64,000 nucleotides of DNA from Burkholderia latens (GCF_001718795.1 NZ_CP013435.1:2170001-2234000); one strand, 5' to 3'. Counted from the first letter of the stretch, positions 18,946-33,169 are shown. Notes: generated by a model from the letters alone, not told the origin. Numbers and translations: made by a program.

Positions 18946-19800
18946 CTAATCCGCCGCTTTGCCGTCGGCCGCGTCCTGCGCAGCAAGTTCGTCCAGTTCC
19001 GCCTGCTCGAATCCTGCCGTGCGGCGCGCATCGAAATTGAACGGGCCGCGCAGCCGCGGCGCGTGGTATCGCTCGGCAAGCTGACGGTAGGTCGATACCG
19101 GATCAAGGCCCGACGCGTCGCACAGATACCGGAACCAGCGGTTGCCGATCGCGACGTGGCCGATCTCGTCGCGCAGAATCACGTCGAGGATCGCCGCGGA
19201 CGCATCGTCGCCTGCCTGCAACAGCCGCGCGCGGATCGGCGGCGATGCGTCGAGCCCGCGCGCCTCCAGCGTTCGCGGCACGAGCGCCATGCGCGCAAGC
19301 ACGTCGCCCTTGGTCCGCTCGCACATTTCCCACAGTCCGTTGTGCGCGGGAAAATCGCCGTATGCGTGGCCGAACCCGTCGGCGAGTCGATCGGACAGCA
19401 GCGTGAAGTGATAGGCCTCCTCGGCCGCGACCTTGAGCCAGTCTGCATAGAATGCTTCGGGCATGCCCGCGAAGCGCCACACCGCGTCGAGCGCGAGATT
19501 GATCGCATTGAATTCGATATGCGCGAGCGCGTGCAGCAGCACCGCCCGCCCCGCGGGCGAACGCATGCTGCGCCGCTCGAGCTGGCGCGGTTCGACGAGC
19601 GGCGGGCGTATCGGCCGCCCCGGCAGCCCCGCGGGTTCGTCCAGCCCGAGCGCCGGCGCAATCGCGGCCTGCCCGGCCAGCCATGCGTCGTACAGCGCAC
19701 GCACCTGTGCGGCCTTCGCGGCCGGCGCCGACATCCGCAGCGCGTCGAGCGCGGCGCGCCGCACGCACACCTGCACGGCAGGGAAAGAAGAAGACTCCAT
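18946..19800 (-). CDS. DUF455 ferritin-like protein
   Basis: A helical protein of about 284 residues in the DUF455 family, which has a ferritin-like four-helix fold. Carboxylate/His pairs typical of di-iron sites are visible in ALAHIEFNAINLALD, AAEEAYHF and ILRDEIGHVAIG. The family is remotely related to the tRNA hydroxylase MiaE; the reaction is unknown. Start is uncertain: ATGs at 19800, 19806 and 19842 are all in frame, none with a clear ribosome-binding site. I prefer 19800 because family resemblance starts at ESSSFP. Confidence 0.85.
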   Translation of the reverse strand: MESSSFPAVQVCVRRAALDALRMSAPAAKAAQVRALYDAWLAGQAAIAPALGLDEPAGLPGRPIRPPLVEPRQLERRSMRSPAGRAVLLHALAHIEFNAINLALDAVWRFAGMPEAFYADWLKVAAEEAYHFTLLSDRLADGFGHAYGDFPAHNGLWEMCERTKGDVLARMALVPRTLEARGLDASPPIRARLLQAGDDASAAILDVILRDEIGHVAIGNRWFRYLCDASGLDPVSTYRQLAERYHAPRLRGPFNFDARRTAGFEQAELDELAAQDAADGKAAD

Positions 19801-19855
19801 GCTCATCGAACGTGACACCGCGCGCGCCTCGCGGGAACGCATGCACGCGACGGTT

Positions 19856-19861
19856 TACAAT
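19856..19861 (+). promoter_or_regulatory. -10-like element before the carbonic anhydrase gene
   Basis: TACAAT on the plus strand about 87 bp before the GTG start at 19948. The reverse strand of the same stretch could serve the divergent DUF455 gene. Confidence 0.35.
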
Positions 19862-19947
19862 ATGCGTTTGTGCCGCAACGCGATGCGCACGGCACGCCAG
19901 ACGCGCCATTCTACCGGCGCCCACCATCGAAGAGACCAGGAGACTCC

Positions 19948-20472
19948 GTGACGATCTACAAACTGGGCGATACGGCCCCGACGATCCACGAAAGCGTATT
20001 CGTCGCCGATACGGCGGCCATCATCGGCAAGGTCGTGCTCGACGAAAACGCGAGCGTATGGTTCGGTGCGACGATTCGCGGCGACAACGAGACGATCACG
20101 GTGGGTGCGGGCAGCAACGTCCAGGAAGGCGCAGTCCTGCACACGGACCCCGGGTTTCCTCTGACGATTGCCGAAAACGTGACGATCGGGCACCAGGCAA
20201 TGCTGCACGGCTGCACGATCGGCGAGGGGTCGCTGATCGGAATTCAGGCGGTGGTCTTGAATGGCGCGGTGATCGGCCGCAACTGTCTGGTTGGTGCCGG
20301 CGCGGTCGTGACGGAAGGCAAGACGTTCCCGGACAATTCGCTGATTCTCGGCGCCCCGGCGAAAGTCGTGCGCGAGCTGTCGGCCGACGACATCGCGCGG
20401 CTGCGCGCAAACGCAAAGACGTACGTCGAGCGGCGTGCGCATTTCAAGGAGCAACTCGTGCGGATCGGATGA
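19948..20472 (+). CDS. Gamma carbonic anhydrase family protein
   Basis: A 174-residue left-handed beta-helix protein with hexapeptide repeats, similar to E. coli YrdA and to the gamma carbonic anhydrases. The three zinc-ligand His are present: one in VLHTDPG and two in IGHQAMLHGC. RGDN of ATIRGDN and NVQEGA match the family. The GTG at 19948 is preceded by CAGGAGA and starts the canonical TIYKLGD; the longer open frame upstream is not family-like. The hslO gene begins 25 bp after its stop, with AAGGA, so the two are likely co-transcribed. Confidence 0.93.
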   Translation: MTIYKLGDTAPTIHESVFVADTAAIIGKVVLDENASVWFGATIRGDNETITVGAGSNVQEGAVLHTDPGFPLTIAENVTIGHQAMLHGCTIGEGSLIGIQAVVLNGAVIGRNCLVGAGAVVTEGKTFPDNSLILGAPAKVVRELSADDIARLRANAKTYVERRAHFKEQLVRIG

Positions 20473-20497
20473 TTCGCGCGGATTTCAAGGAACAAGA

Positions 20498-21448
20498 GTG
20501 AGCGACCAGTTACAGAAATTCATGTTCAATTCGGCACCCGTGCGCGGCGAGATCGTGTCGCTGCGCAACACGTGGCAAGAGGTGCTTTCCCGCCGCGACT
20601 ACCCTGCTCCGGTGCGCACGGTGCTCGGCGAGATGATGGCCGCGTGCGCGCTGCTGTCGGCGAACCTGAAATTTCACGGCACCCTGATCATGCAGATCTT
20701 CGGCGACGGGCCGGTCCAGATGCTGGTCGTCCAGTGCAACTCGGACTTGTCGATGCGCGCGACGGCCAAGTTCGCCGGCGATGCCGCGCAGACGATCGGC
20801 GACGATACGCACTTTGCGACGCTCGTCAACGCGAGCGGCCACGGCCGTTGCGTGATTACGCTCGACCCGGCGGAAAAGCTGCCGGGCCAGCAGCCATATC
20901 AGGGGATCGTGCCGCTGAACGGCGTGGACGGGCCGCTGGAGTCGGTGTCGCAGGTGCTCGAGCACTACATGCACCATTCCGAGCAGCTCGACACCCGCCT
21001 GTGGCTCGCGGCCGACCGCGACCGTGCGGTCGGCATGCTGCTGCAAAAGCTGCCGGGCGACGGCGGCATCGTGCCGCGCAACGCCGAGACCGACGCCGAC
21101 ACCTGGGAGCGCGTCTGCACGCTCGGCAGCACGCTGTCCGCGAAGGAACTGCTCGAGGTCGAGCCGGAAGTCGTGTTCCGCCGCCTCTTCTGGCAAGAAA
21201 ACGTGCAGCACTTCGATCCCGCCGGTACGCGTTTTCAGTGCTCGTGCTCGCGCGAGAAGGTCGGCGCGATGCTGCGCATGCTCGGCCGCGAAGAAGTCGA
21301 CAGCGTGATCGTCGAGCGCGGTCATGTCGAGATCCACTGCGAGTTCTGCAACCAGCGCTACGAGTTCGATCCCGTCGACGTCGCGCAATTGTTCGCCGCA
21401 CCGGAACTCGCGACCGGGATCACGCCCGCGACCGATCAGCGCCATTGA
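20498..21448 (+). CDS. hslO: Redox-regulated chaperone Hsp33
   Basis: A 316-residue Hsp33. It is inactive when reduced and zinc-bound, and becomes a holdase chaperone when its four Cys form disulfides during oxidative stress. The zinc switch is visible at the C-terminus: CSC in FQCSCSREK and CEFC in IHCEFCNQRYEF, separated by about 27 residues. The GTG start at 20498 is preceded by AAGGA. It follows the gamma carbonic anhydrase gene by 25 bp. Confidence 0.96.
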   Translation: MSDQLQKFMFNSAPVRGEIVSLRNTWQEVLSRRDYPAPVRTVLGEMMAACALLSANLKFHGTLIMQIFGDGPVQMLVVQCNSDLSMRATAKFAGDAAQTIGDDTHFATLVNASGHGRCVITLDPAEKLPGQQPYQGIVPLNGVDGPLESVSQVLEHYMHHSEQLDTRLWLAADRDRAVGMLLQKLPGDGGIVPRNAETDADTWERVCTLGSTLSAKELLEVEPEVVFRRLFWQENVQHFDPAGTRFQCSCSREKVGAMLRMLGREEVDSVIVERGHVEIHCEFCNQRYEFDPVDVAQLFAAPELATGITPATDQRH

Positions 21449-21581
21449 GCCGCGCGCCCGTGTCGCGAAGCTGGCGCGGGCGCATAATGGCGCACAAGCG
21501 TCGCACGTACGGCTTGCGCGCCGCGGGCCCGGCCTTCGGCGCAAGCCGCTTCGCGCTGGCGGCGCGCTGCTGGAGAAACAG

Positions 21582-21935
21582 ATGAATCGCCCGTTCCGCA
21601 CTCTCGTCCTGACCAGCGTCGCAGCCGGCATGCTGGCGCTCACCGGCTGCGCGGTGCAGCCGCCTTCGTCGACGATCCTGAGCCGCCTGCCCGAAGCCGG
21701 TACGTCGGGCGGCCAGCCGCCCGCCCTGTCGAGCGCCGAGCGCAAACGCTACGACGAAATCGACCGGCAGGTGCTGCGCGAGCAGAACGATGCGATGGCG
21801 GCGGAAGCTGCCGCGCGCGCATGGTCGTATTACGCGCCGCCGCCGGTGACGGTATACGGCGGTTATTACAGCGGCGGCTGGGGCAACCGGTGGGGCACCG
21901 GCATCGGCTATGGCTATCCGGGCTGGTGGTGGTGA
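21582..21935 (+). CDS. Small lipoprotein with Gly/Tyr/Trp-rich tail
   Basis: A 117-residue protein with a lipoprotein signal ending in lipobox LTGC (Cys about 24). The mature part has a polar helical segment (SAERKRYDEIDRQVLREQND) and then an aromatic tail rich in Gly, Tyr and Trp ending GYPGWWW. Function unknown. TGGAGAAA precedes the ATG. It lies 133 bp after hslO and could share its transcript. Confidence 0.8.
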   Translation: MNRPFRTLVLTSVAAGMLALTGCAVQPPSSTILSRLPEAGTSGGQPPALSSAERKRYDEIDRQVLREQNDAMAAEAAARAWSYYAPPPVTVYGGYYSGGWGNRWGTGIGYGYPGWWW

Positions 21936-21979
21936 TGCGCCGCCGCGTCGGCAGATCCGATTGACGACTGCGAGGAAAT

Positions 21980-22004
21980 AAAAAAGCGCGGTATTTCCCG
22001 CGCT
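21980..22004 (-). terminator. Terminator after ftsB
   Basis: AGCGCGG and CCGCGCT flank a TATTTC loop. On the minus strand the stem is followed by six T's, so it ends the pyrG-to-ftsB transcript; it may also slow transcription from the lipoprotein side. Confidence 0.8.
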
Positions 22005-22027
22005 CGTTGAATGGTTCGGACTGCCGC

Positions 22028-22453
22028 TCAGTGATGCGCGGTCTTGCCTTTGTCGCCGCCGTGATGCCGCGACGGCTTCGCGATCGATTGCGGGTTCGGC
22101 ACGACGCGCACGGGCGCCGCGGACACTGCACCGCGCGTCGACGTATTCGACGGCGTGTTGCTCAGCGGCGCAGCCGGCGCATTCGGCGACACGAACTGCA
22201 CGAATACTTCGCCGTCCTTCACCATCCCCATCTCGTAACGTGCGCGCTCCTCGATCGCGGCGGTACCGCTCTGCAGATCCTGAACCTCGCCAGCGATCCG
22301 CTCGTTGCGCAGCTTCTCGTCCGCGTTCTTCTGCAACTGATCGCCGAGCTGCTGGCGCAATTCGTGCACCCGCAGCCAGCCGCCGTGTCCCCACCATAGG
22401 GGGTACTGAATGAGCGCCAGCAAGGCAATCAGGACGACAGTGACAAGCCGCAT
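22028..22453 (-). CDS. ftsB: Cell division protein FtsB
   Basis: A 141-residue bitopic inner-membrane protein of the divisome that pairs with FtsL and FtsQ. It has one transmembrane helix near residues 3-20 ([20 protein letters not shown]), a periplasmic coiled coil (about 28-70: [20 protein letters not shown]) and the family motif [17 protein letters not shown]. The ~45-residue Pro/Ser-rich C-terminal extension is longer than in E. coli FtsB (103 aa). Directly downstream of eno, as in many proteobacteria. Confidence 0.93.
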   Translation of the reverse strand: MRLVTVVLIALLALIQYPLWWGHGGWLRVHELRQQLGDQLQKNADEKLRNERIAGEVQDLQSGTAAIEERARYEMGMVKDGEVFVQFVSPNAPAAPLSNTPSNTSTRGAVSAAPVRVVPNPQSIAKPSRHHGGDKGKTAHH

Positions 22454-22535
22454 GTAGGAGACGCAGATATAAGAAGCGCCGCTCCGCGCGACATGCACAG
22501 AGCGGCGTCGAGATGACGAACCCGATAGTAGCGCG

Positions 22536-23849
<1,314 letters not shown>

Positions 23850-23925
23850 TCAAACTGCGGCGGCACGCGTGCCGCAACCGCTTTCGCTACTGACGCGCGA
23901 AGCCGCCGCAAGGTTCATTCGGTCT

Positions 23926-26486
<2,561 letters not shown>

Positions 26487-26622
26487 TCAGCAATTGACGC
26501 GATGATCGCGCCCTTTCGCACCGTGCCGCGTCAGCCTTGCGCGGCCGGGGCGAACCGGCCGACCTGCGGCTGCAACCGCGCGCCGGTTGACGCGGCGCAC
26601 CGGGCGCCGCTTCGCACCCCTG

Positions 26623-27468
26623 TCACGCCCGCTGCGCGAACACGGCGCCGTCGCGCGGCACGCCGGCCTCGGCCGCCTTCAGCGTATTCAGCATCCGCTG
26701 CAATGCGCGGGCCGTCTCGATCGGCCGCTCCATCGGGAACAGATGACTGCCCTCGATCCATTCGATGCGCCCGCGCGCGGCGCGGCGCGTCGCATCGAGC
26801 CCGACCTGCCGCACCTCGCGCGAACGCGTGCCGGCCAGGAAGCCGAGCGGCACCGGTGCACCGTGCGCGAGCCGCGGACCGAGCGTATGCGGCAGCGTCC
26901 GGTAGATCAGGTACTCGACCTGCCGGTCGAACGCGAGCGCGCGCGCGCCGTCCGCACCGGCCTGCGGAATCCCGTGGTCGATGTAGTCGGACAGCATTCG
27001 CTCGTCCCAGCGCGCGAACGCCGGCTTCTCGTGGAAGTGCCGCCAGGCTTCGTCGCGACTCGTCCAGCGCGTGCGCCGGTTGCGTGTCGCCGCCGCCGGC
27101 GACAACCGTTCGTCGAGCCCAGCCCACTGGCTCGCGCGCAGCGCGCGCGCCCGCCATCCCGCGATGATCGGCGAATCGATCATCACCACGCCGCGCACCC
27201 ACTGCGGCTTTTTCAGCGCGGCCATCAGCGACAGGTAGCCGCCGAGCGAATGGCCGACGAGCCACACCGGACGCTCGTAGCGGCGGCCGATGTCGTCGAG
27301 CAACTGGTCGACGAGATGCGGCCAGTCGCGCGTCACCGGGTAGCGGCGATCGTGGCCGATCCGCTCGATGTAGCGCAGCTCGTAATCGTCTGCCAGCTCG
27401 GCGAAGATCGTCCGGTACGTCGACGCCGGAAAACCGTTCGCATGCGAGAAATGGATGATGTCCTTCAA
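26623..27468 (-). CDS. Alpha/beta hydrolase with TTG start
   Basis: A 281-residue alpha/beta hydrolase. HANGFPASTY carries the oxyanion region, GHSLGGY the nucleophile Ser near 90, and GSHLFPMERP the catalytic His. I chose the TTG at 27466-27468 because AAAGGAGA (27477-27484) lies 8 nt before it and family resemblance (KDIIHFSHANG) starts at once; there is no nearby ATG in frame. The substrate is unknown. It lies 131 bp after comEC on the same strand. Confidence 0.85.
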   Translation of the reverse strand: MKDIIHFSHANGFPASTYRTIFAELADDYELRYIERIGHDRRYPVTRDWPHLVDQLLDDIGRRYERPVWLVGHSLGGYLSLMAALKKPQWVRGVVMIDSPIIAGWRARALRASQWAGLDERLSPAAATRNRRTRWTSRDEAWRHFHEKPAFARWDERMLSDYIDHGIPQAGADGARALAFDRQVEYLIYRTLPHTLGPRLAHGAPVPLGFLAGTRSREVRQVGLDATRRAARGRIEWIEGSHLFPMERPIETARALQRMLNTLKAAEAGVPRDGAVFAQRA

Positions 27469-27599
27469 ACGCCGGTGTCTCCTTTGTCGGCGGAACCGCG
27501 TGCCGGTAATGGCTCCCGCCGCATGCTTCGCGGTTGGTCGAATGCCGCTGGCGCAATCCCGAGCCCGCCGTCGGTTATTCCGCAGCGCCAGCGCAGCCG

Positions 27600-30101
27600 T
27601 CACCGGTCCATCCAGTAGCGCCGCTGCGCATGCCGATAACGCTCGAACGCGAAACCGCCGCCTGCGGGCGCGACGTCGAACCGCACGGCGCCGTCGCGAT
27701 CGGTGCGCGGCAGCGGAATCCCGCGCGCCGCGTAGCGCGCGAGGACCGTCCGGTGCGGATGCCCGAAGCGATTGCGATAGCCTACAGGAAATACCGCGAC
27801 GCGCGGCCCGACCGAATCGAGGAAAGGCTCGACCGACGACGTGCGGCTGCCGTGATGCGGGACGACGAGGATCTGCGCGGCCAGCGCATCGCGTGCGTCG
27901 GCCACGAGCTGCCGCTCGGCGCGCGCGTCGATGTCGCCTGTCAGCAGCGCCGACGTACCGCCTGCGTCGATGCGAAGCACGCACGATCGTTCATTCGACC
28001 GACCCGCCGACGCGCGCGGCGGCCACAGCATCGTGAACGAGACGCCATCCCACGTCCACCGCTGCCCGGCCGCGCACGGGAGCCGATCGGCCACGCCGGC
28101 CGCTTCCGCGGCGCGCCACAGCCGGTGCCGCGGCGCAATGCCGGCAAGCAGCTGGCGTACGTCGGCCGCCGCATAAACGGCCTGCGCACCGCCCGCGTGA
28201 TCGGCGTCCGCGTGGCTGAGCACGAGCGAATCCAGTGTGCGGATTCCGCGCGCACGCAACGACGGCGCGACGATCCGCGTACCGGCATGCGTCGATTCCG
28301 CCCCCGGCCCCGCGTCGAACAGCAGCGTCCGATTGGCGGTCTCGACCAGCACCGACGCGCCTTGCCCGACGTCGAGCACCGTCAAGCGAAAGCCGCCGTG
28401 CGGCGGCGTATCGGGTGCTGGCGCAACGAGCGGCAGCCACGTGAGCGGCGCAGCCCAGCGCAGCGGCCAGCCGCGCGGCATCAGCGCCCATCCGGCACCC
28501 GCGCAGGCCAGCGCCAGCGCGGGCCAGCCGGGCATGCGCAGCCAGAACACGCCGGCCGGCCAGTCGGCCAGGTGCCGCAGCAGCGCCATCATCGGTTCGA
28601 GCGCCGCATGCGCGAGCCGGAACGCATAACCGTCCAACGGCGCGGGCAATCCGATACCGGCCAGCACGACCGGCGTCACGACGGAACTGACCCACGGAAT
28701 CGCGAACGCGTTGCCGAGCGGCCCCGACACCGAAATTTGCGAGAACCACGCGGCCGTGAGCGGCGCGAGACCGATCGTCACTGCGTACTGCACGCGCGTC
28801 GCGTCGGCGACTCGACGCCCGGCATGCGCGCACCATGCTGTCAGCCGCTTGCGGCGGGCATCTGCGGCGGCGCCGTCCGGACGCTCGCTGCCGTCGCTCA
28901 CATGGTCTCCGTCGAATTCGCGCACCGCACGCCAGCCCGCGACCGCCATCAGAATCACCGCGACGGCGCCGAACGACAGCCAGAACCCGGCCGACAACAC
29001 CGCCCACGGATCGACGAGCAGCACGCCGCCAAGGGCCGCGCACAGCACCGCGGACGTCGGCACGCTGCGCCCCGCCAGATAAGCGGCCGCACCGGCCGCG
29101 ATCATCCACCATGCACGCTGCGCCGGCACGTTGAAGCCGGCGAGCGCCGCGTACGCGGCAGCGGCCGTCAGCGCGGCGACTGAGGCTACATAAGGCGCCG
29201 GCATCAGCAACGCCGCTGCATGTCCACGCCAGCGCAGGCGCCGCCAGGCCATTGATGCGATCCCGCCGGCGAGCGCGCCGACGAGCCCGACATGCAGCCC
29301 CGAGATCGCGACCAGATGACTGGTGCCCGTATTGCGCAGCACGCGCCAGTCGTCGTCGCCGATCCCGGATTGATCGCCAACCGCGAGCGCGGCCACGATG
29401 CCGCGATGAGGCGCGTCGCTGCCGAGCGCTGCGCCGATGCGCCTGCGCAGCACGTCGCGCGACCGATCGATCGACGCACGCCATCCCGATGCGCGCGCGT
29501 CGAGCAGTTGCGCCCGCTCGGGTGCGACGACGTAGCCGGTCGCCCGGATTCCGGCGGCAAGCCACGCTGCCTCGCTGTCGCGCACGAAGGGATTCGCCTC
29601 TGCATGCGGACGCTTCAGGCGCACGACCAGACGCCAGCGCTGGGCCGCTCGCAAATCCGGCATCGCATCGCGAGCGGCGGATGCACCGTACGTGCGCCAC
29701 GACAAGCGGATCAGCGGAGGAAAGCGGGCCAGCCCGGCCTCGTTCGATTCGACCGCGAACAGCATTCGCGCACCGGCGTCGTCGATGGCGGGCAATCCGC
29801 GAATCACTCCAGTGATAACGATGTCGCGCCCTTCCCGTTCGACGGGCAGGCTGTCGCGGAGCCGCCATTCGGCGCGCGCGGCTGCATAGCCGAATCCGAT
29901 CGCGCACGCGGCGCTTGCACACAGCATCCAGCGCAGCACGACGATCGTGCGGGTGCGCGGGCGCCGCGCACCCCCTGCGAGCAACACGCCACATCCCGCA
30001 AGCATCACCGCACCGCATGCCCAAGCGCCCACGCCCGGCAACGCCGCCTGCCGCTGCAGCACGACGACGCCGAGTGCGAACGCGATCCAGCCCACGCGCA
30101 T
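27600..30101 (-). CDS. comEC: ComEC/Rec2 family DNA-uptake channel protein
   Basis: An 833-residue inner-membrane protein. The N-terminal part has two or three hydrophobic segments and a DUF4131-like soluble region. The central competence domain is a run of transmembrane helices beginning near GTSHLVAISGLHVGLVGALA. The C-terminal MBL-fold domain has LSHADADHAGG and VVPHHGSRTS. In naturally transformable bacteria ComEC carries single-stranded DNA across the inner membrane. The ATG at 30101 has GAGGAGG 5 nt upstream; an upstream in-frame start at 30155 lacks such a site. Confidence 0.92.
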   Translation of the reverse strand: MRVGWIAFALGVVVLQRQAALPGVGAWACGAVMLAGCGVLLAGGARRPRTRTIVVLRWMLCASAACAIGFGYAAARAEWRLRDSLPVEREGRDIVITGVIRGLPAIDDAGARMLFAVESNEAGLARFPPLIRLSWRTYGASAARDAMPDLRAAQRWRLVVRLKRPHAEANPFVRDSEAAWLAAGIRATGYVVAPERAQLLDARASGWRASIDRSRDVLRRRIGAALGSDAPHRGIVAALAVGDQSGIGDDDWRVLRNTGTSHLVAISGLHVGLVGALAGGIASMAWRRLRWRGHAAALLMPAPYVASVAALTAAAAYAALAGFNVPAQRAWWMIAAGAAAYLAGRSVPTSAVLCAALGGVLLVDPWAVLSAGFWLSFGAVAVILMAVAGWRAVREFDGDHVSDGSERPDGAAADARRKRLTAWCAHAGRRVADATRVQYAVTIGLAPLTAAWFSQISVSGPLGNAFAIPWVSSVVTPVVLAGIGLPAPLDGYAFRLAHAALEPMMALLRHLADWPAGVFWLRMPGWPALALACAGAGWALMPRGWPLRWAAPLTWLPLVAPAPDTPPHGGFRLTVLDVGQGASVLVETANRTLLFDAGPGAESTHAGTRIVAPSLRARGIRTLDSLVLSHADADHAGGAQAVYAAADVRQLLAGIAPRHRLWRAAEAAGVADRLPCAAGQRWTWDGVSFTMLWPPRASAGRSNERSCVLRIDAGGTSALLTGDIDARAERQLVADARDALAAQILVVPHHGSRTSSVEPFLDSVGPRVAVFPVGYRNRFGHPHRTVLARYAARGIPLPRTDRDGAVRFDVAPAGGGFAFERYRHAQRRYWMDR

Positions 30102-30158
30102 CGCGCCTCCTCGTCGACCCGGCGCCGCCGTGGTCGGGGCGGCGCATTCCGGCAACGA

Positions 30159-30947
30159 TTATGCGGACGAAAGTGCGAGGCGCGGCAGCGCGGCGCGCGC
30201 GTTAGCCGTTGTGGATAGGGATAGCGCGTGCGTGTCGATCCCGCGCAGTTCCGCGAGGACGGCACCGATGCGCGGCACCTGGTCGGGCGCATTGCGCGAT
30301 TTGTACGCCCATTCGGGCGCGATGTCGGGAGCATCCGTCTCGACGACGATCGCATCGAGCGGCAACTGTTCCGCGAGCCGGCGAATCTGCCGCGCGCGTT
30401 CGAACGTCACGTTGCCGCCGAAGCCGAGATGCAGCCCCTGCGCGAGATACGCGTCGGCCTGCTGGAAACTGCCGTTGAACGCGTGCGCGATGCCGCGCCG
30501 CACGCCGAAGCGGCGCAGCCCGGCGAGCACACGGTCCTGCGACTTGCGCACGTGGCACAGCACCGGCAAATCGAATTCGCGCGCGAGCCGCAGCTGCCCC
30601 TGATAGAAAAACTGCTGCCGGCCTTCGTCGAGGCCCGGCACGAAGTAATCGAGACCGATTTCGCCGATCGCGACGAAACGCGGATCGTCGAGGCTCGCCT
30701 CGATTTCCATCCGCAAGCGGTCGAGATCCTCGTCGCGCGCGTGCGGCGTAAACATCGGGTGAATGCCGAGCGCATAGACCGCGCCCGGCGTGCGCTGCGC
30801 CAGTTCGCGCACCGTCGTGAAATTGTCGCGCCCGACGCTCGGGATCACGATGCACGACACACCGGCCGCGCGCGCCGCGTGGGCGACCGCGTCGCGGTCG
30901 GCGTCGAATTCGGCTGCATCGAGATGGCAATGCGTATCGATCCACAT
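30159..30947 (-). CDS. TatD family metal-dependent hydrolase/DNase
   Basis: A 262-residue TIM-barrel amidohydrolase-fold protein. The metal motif DTHCHLD is at residue 4, with EIGLDYF, PVLCHVR, HAFNGS and VETDAPDIAPE further on. TatD proteins are Mg-dependent 3'-5' exonucleases acting on single-stranded DNA or RNA. The YcfH/YjjV/TatD paralogues cannot be separated by eye. Located between lolD and comEC on the same strand. Confidence 0.93.
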   Translation of the reverse strand: MWIDTHCHLDAAEFDADRDAVAHAARAAGVSCIVIPSVGRDNFTTVRELAQRTPGAVYALGIHPMFTPHARDEDLDRLRMEIEASLDDPRFVAIGEIGLDYFVPGLDEGRQQFFYQGQLRLAREFDLPVLCHVRKSQDRVLAGLRRFGVRRGIAHAFNGSFQQADAYLAQGLHLGFGGNVTFERARQIRRLAEQLPLDAIVVETDAPDIAPEWAYKSRNAPDQVPRIGAVLAELRGIDTHALSLSTTANARAALPRLALSSA

Positions 30948-31013
30948 GGGCGGCTTTCCTGCGCGCCCGCCGCGCCACCCGGCTTCACCGGGCGGCGCGG
31001 CGAACGCCTTCGT

Positions 31014-31772
31014 TCACACCGGCAGCGCCGGCTCCTCGTGGAGCACGCCGTCGCGCAAGCGCATGATGCGGTCGCAGCGCGCGGCAAGCTCGGGATCGTG
31101 CGTGACGATCACGAAGCTCGTTTCGAGCGTCTCCGACAGTTCGAGCATCAGGTTGAACACCGTGTCGGCCGTCGAGCCGTCGAGGTTGCCGGTCGGCTCG
31201 TCGGCAAGCACGCACGCCGGCTTCGTCACCAGCGCGCGCGCGATCGCGACGCGCTGCCGCTCACCGCCCGACAGCTCGCCCGGCCGATGCTTCGCACGCG
31301 GGCCGAGACCGACACGCTCGAGCATCGCCTGTGCCTGCGCGCGCGCGTCGTCGGTCGTCATCCGGCGGATGCGCAGCGGCATCGCGACGTTGTCCAGCGC
31401 GGTGAATTCCGGCAGCAGGTGATGGAACTGGTAGACGAACCCGAGCGCCCGGTTGCGCAGTTCGTTGCGCTCACGCTCGGCGAGCTGCGTGAACGGCTTG
31501 CCGAGCAGCGACACCTCGCCGGCGCTCGGCTCGTCGAGGCCGCCCAGCACGTGCAGCAACGTGCTCTTGCCGGAGCCCGACGCGCCGACGACCGCGAGCT
31601 TCTCGCCGCGCCGCACCGTCAGCTCGGCGTTGTTGAGCACCTGCACGTTGAAGCCGCCCTGCACGAACGCCTTCGTGATCCCGCGCGCCTGAAGCACGTA
31701 TTCCTGCATACCTGCCGAATCCTGTCTGATGGGTTGTCGTGAATCCGCGAATGCGGTCGCGCGGTCATTCAT
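31014..31772 (-). CDS. lolD: Lipoprotein-releasing ABC transporter ATP-binding protein LolD
   Basis: A 252-residue ABC ATPase energising release of outer-membrane lipoproteins from the inner membrane. Walker A is GASGSGKST, the signature is LSGGERQR, Walker B is [11 protein letters not shown] and the switch His is in VTHD. The ATG at 31772 lies inside the end of lolC (ATGAATGA arrangement). A second in-frame ATG at 31709 would match the usual LolD length better, so the first 21 residues may be absent. Confidence 0.94.
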   Translation of the reverse strand: MNDRATAFADSRQPIRQDSAGMQEYVLQARGITKAFVQGGFNVQVLNNAELTVRRGEKLAVVGASGSGKSTLLHVLGGLDEPSAGEVSLLGKPFTQLAERERNELRNRALGFVYQFHHLLPEFTALDNVAMPLRIRRMTTDDARAQAQAMLERVGLGPRAKHRPGELSGGERQRVAIARALVTKPACVLADEPTGNLDGSTADTVFNLMLELSETLETSFVIVTHDPELAARCDRIMRLRDGVLHEEPALPV

Positions 31773-33018
31773 AGCGAAGCGCCTCCGCCGGTTTCACCTT
31801 CGCGCCGCGCCAGCTCGGATAGAGCGTCGCCACGGCCGACAGCGCGAACGCGATCAGGCCGATCTTGATCACGTCGCCCGCGACGAGCTCGGACGGCAGC
31901 TCGCTGATGAAGTAGACGGACGGCGGCAGAAACTGCACGCCGAACAGATGCTCGATCATCGGAATCAGCCACGGGATGCTCCATGCGATCAGGCAGCCGA
32001 GCGCGACGCCGGACGCGGTGCCGACGAAGCCGATCGTCACGCCCTGCACGACGAAGATCTTCATGATCGAGCCCGGCTGCGCGCCGAGCGTGCGCAGGAT
32101 CGCGATGTCGGCCTGCTTGTTGGTCACCGTCATCACGAGCGACGACACGAGGTTGAACGCCGCGACCGCGATGATCAGCGTGAGGATGATGAACATCATC
32201 CGCTTCTCGATCTGCACGGCCGAAAACCAGGTCTTGTTCTGCTGGGTCCAGTCGCGGATGTACAGGCTGCCCGACAGCGTGTGCGACAGCTCGACCGCGA
32301 CCTGCGGCGCCTTCTGCATGTCCGTGAGCCGCAGCCGCACGCCGGTCGGCGCGGACATCCGGAACAGCGCCTCCGCGTCGCGGATGTTGATCATCGCGAG
32401 CGTGCTGTCGTATTCGTAGTGTCCTGACTCGAACACGCCGACGACCGTGAACTGCTTGAGCCGCGGCATCATCCCGGCCGGCGTGATCGTGCCTTCGGGC
32501 GCCACCAGCGTGACCTTGTCGCCGACCGTCACGCCGAGATTGCCGGCCAGCGCATCGCCGAGCACGATGCCGAACTGACCGGGCACGAGCGCGGCGAGCT
32601 GGCCAGCCTTCATGTCCTTGCCGATGTCCGACACCTGCGGCTCGAGCGACGGCTCGACGCCGCGCAGCATCACGCCGTTCACCGCGTCCTGGCGCGTGAG
32701 CAGCGCCTGGGCGTCGACGTACGGCGCCGCGCCGATCACCGACGGATTGCGGCGCGCCTCCTGCGCGGTCAATTGCCAGTCGGGCATCGAGCCTGTCGGC
32801 GAGAAAACCTCGACGTGCGCGAGCACGGACAGCATGCGGTCGCGCACTTCCTTCTGGAAGCCGTTCATCACGGAAAGCACGACGATCAGCGCGGCGACAC
32901 CGAGTGCGATGCCGAGCATCGACACGAGCGCGATGAAGGAAATGAAGCCGTTGCCGGTCGTGCGTTTGCCGGCGCGCGTGTAGCGCCAGCCGATCTGCCA
33001 TTCGTACGGAAGTTTCAA
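31765..33018 (-). CDS. lolC: Lipoprotein-releasing ABC transporter permease (LolC/E/F type)
   Basis: A 417-residue inner-membrane permease with one N-terminal transmembrane helix ([29 protein letters not shown], with the family NGF), a large periplasmic domain (about 55-265) and three C-terminal helices. The first residues [11 protein letters not shown] are typical. Only one permease gene accompanies lolD, so a homodimeric LolF-like permease is possible unless a second gene lies elsewhere. Overlaps lolD by 8 bp. Confidence 0.93.
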   Translation of the reverse strand: MKLPYEWQIGWRYTRAGKRTTGNGFISFIALVSMLGIALGVAALIVVLSVMNGFQKEVRDRMLSVLAHVEVFSPTGSMPDWQLTAQEARRNPSVIGAAPYVDAQALLTRQDAVNGVMLRGVEPSLEPQVSDIGKDMKAGQLAALVPGQFGIVLGDALAGNLGVTVGDKVTLVAPEGTITPAGMMPRLKQFTVVGVFESGHYEYDSTLAMINIRDAEALFRMSAPTGVRLRLTDMQKAPQVAVELSHTLSGSLYIRDWTQQNKTWFSAVQIEKRMMFIILTLIIAVAAFNLVSSLVMTVTNKQADIAILRTLGAQPGSIMKIFVVQGVTIGFVGTASGVALGCLIAWSIPWLIPMIEHLFGVQFLPPSVYFISELPSELVAGDVIKIGLIAFALSAVATLYPSWRGAKVKPAEALRYE

Positions 33019-33153
33019 GCGAATCCTTTCTGCTGGTTACGGCGGGGAAGGCGGCCCGCGGCCGGCCGCCCGGGCGCGGTCAAAAAAACGTCGCCGGACG
33101 AGTTCGGACCCGCCCGGACCGTCGGCCGGCCCGATCACGCGCGCAGTTTGCCA

Positions 33154-33159
33154 TACAAT
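33154..33159 (+). promoter_or_regulatory. -10-like element at the RpfE-type gene
   Basis: TACAAT ends 10 bp before the ATG at 33170, predicting transcription to start at or next to the start codon. No good -35 is visible. Confidence 0.4.
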
Positions 33160-33169
33160 GCGCACCATC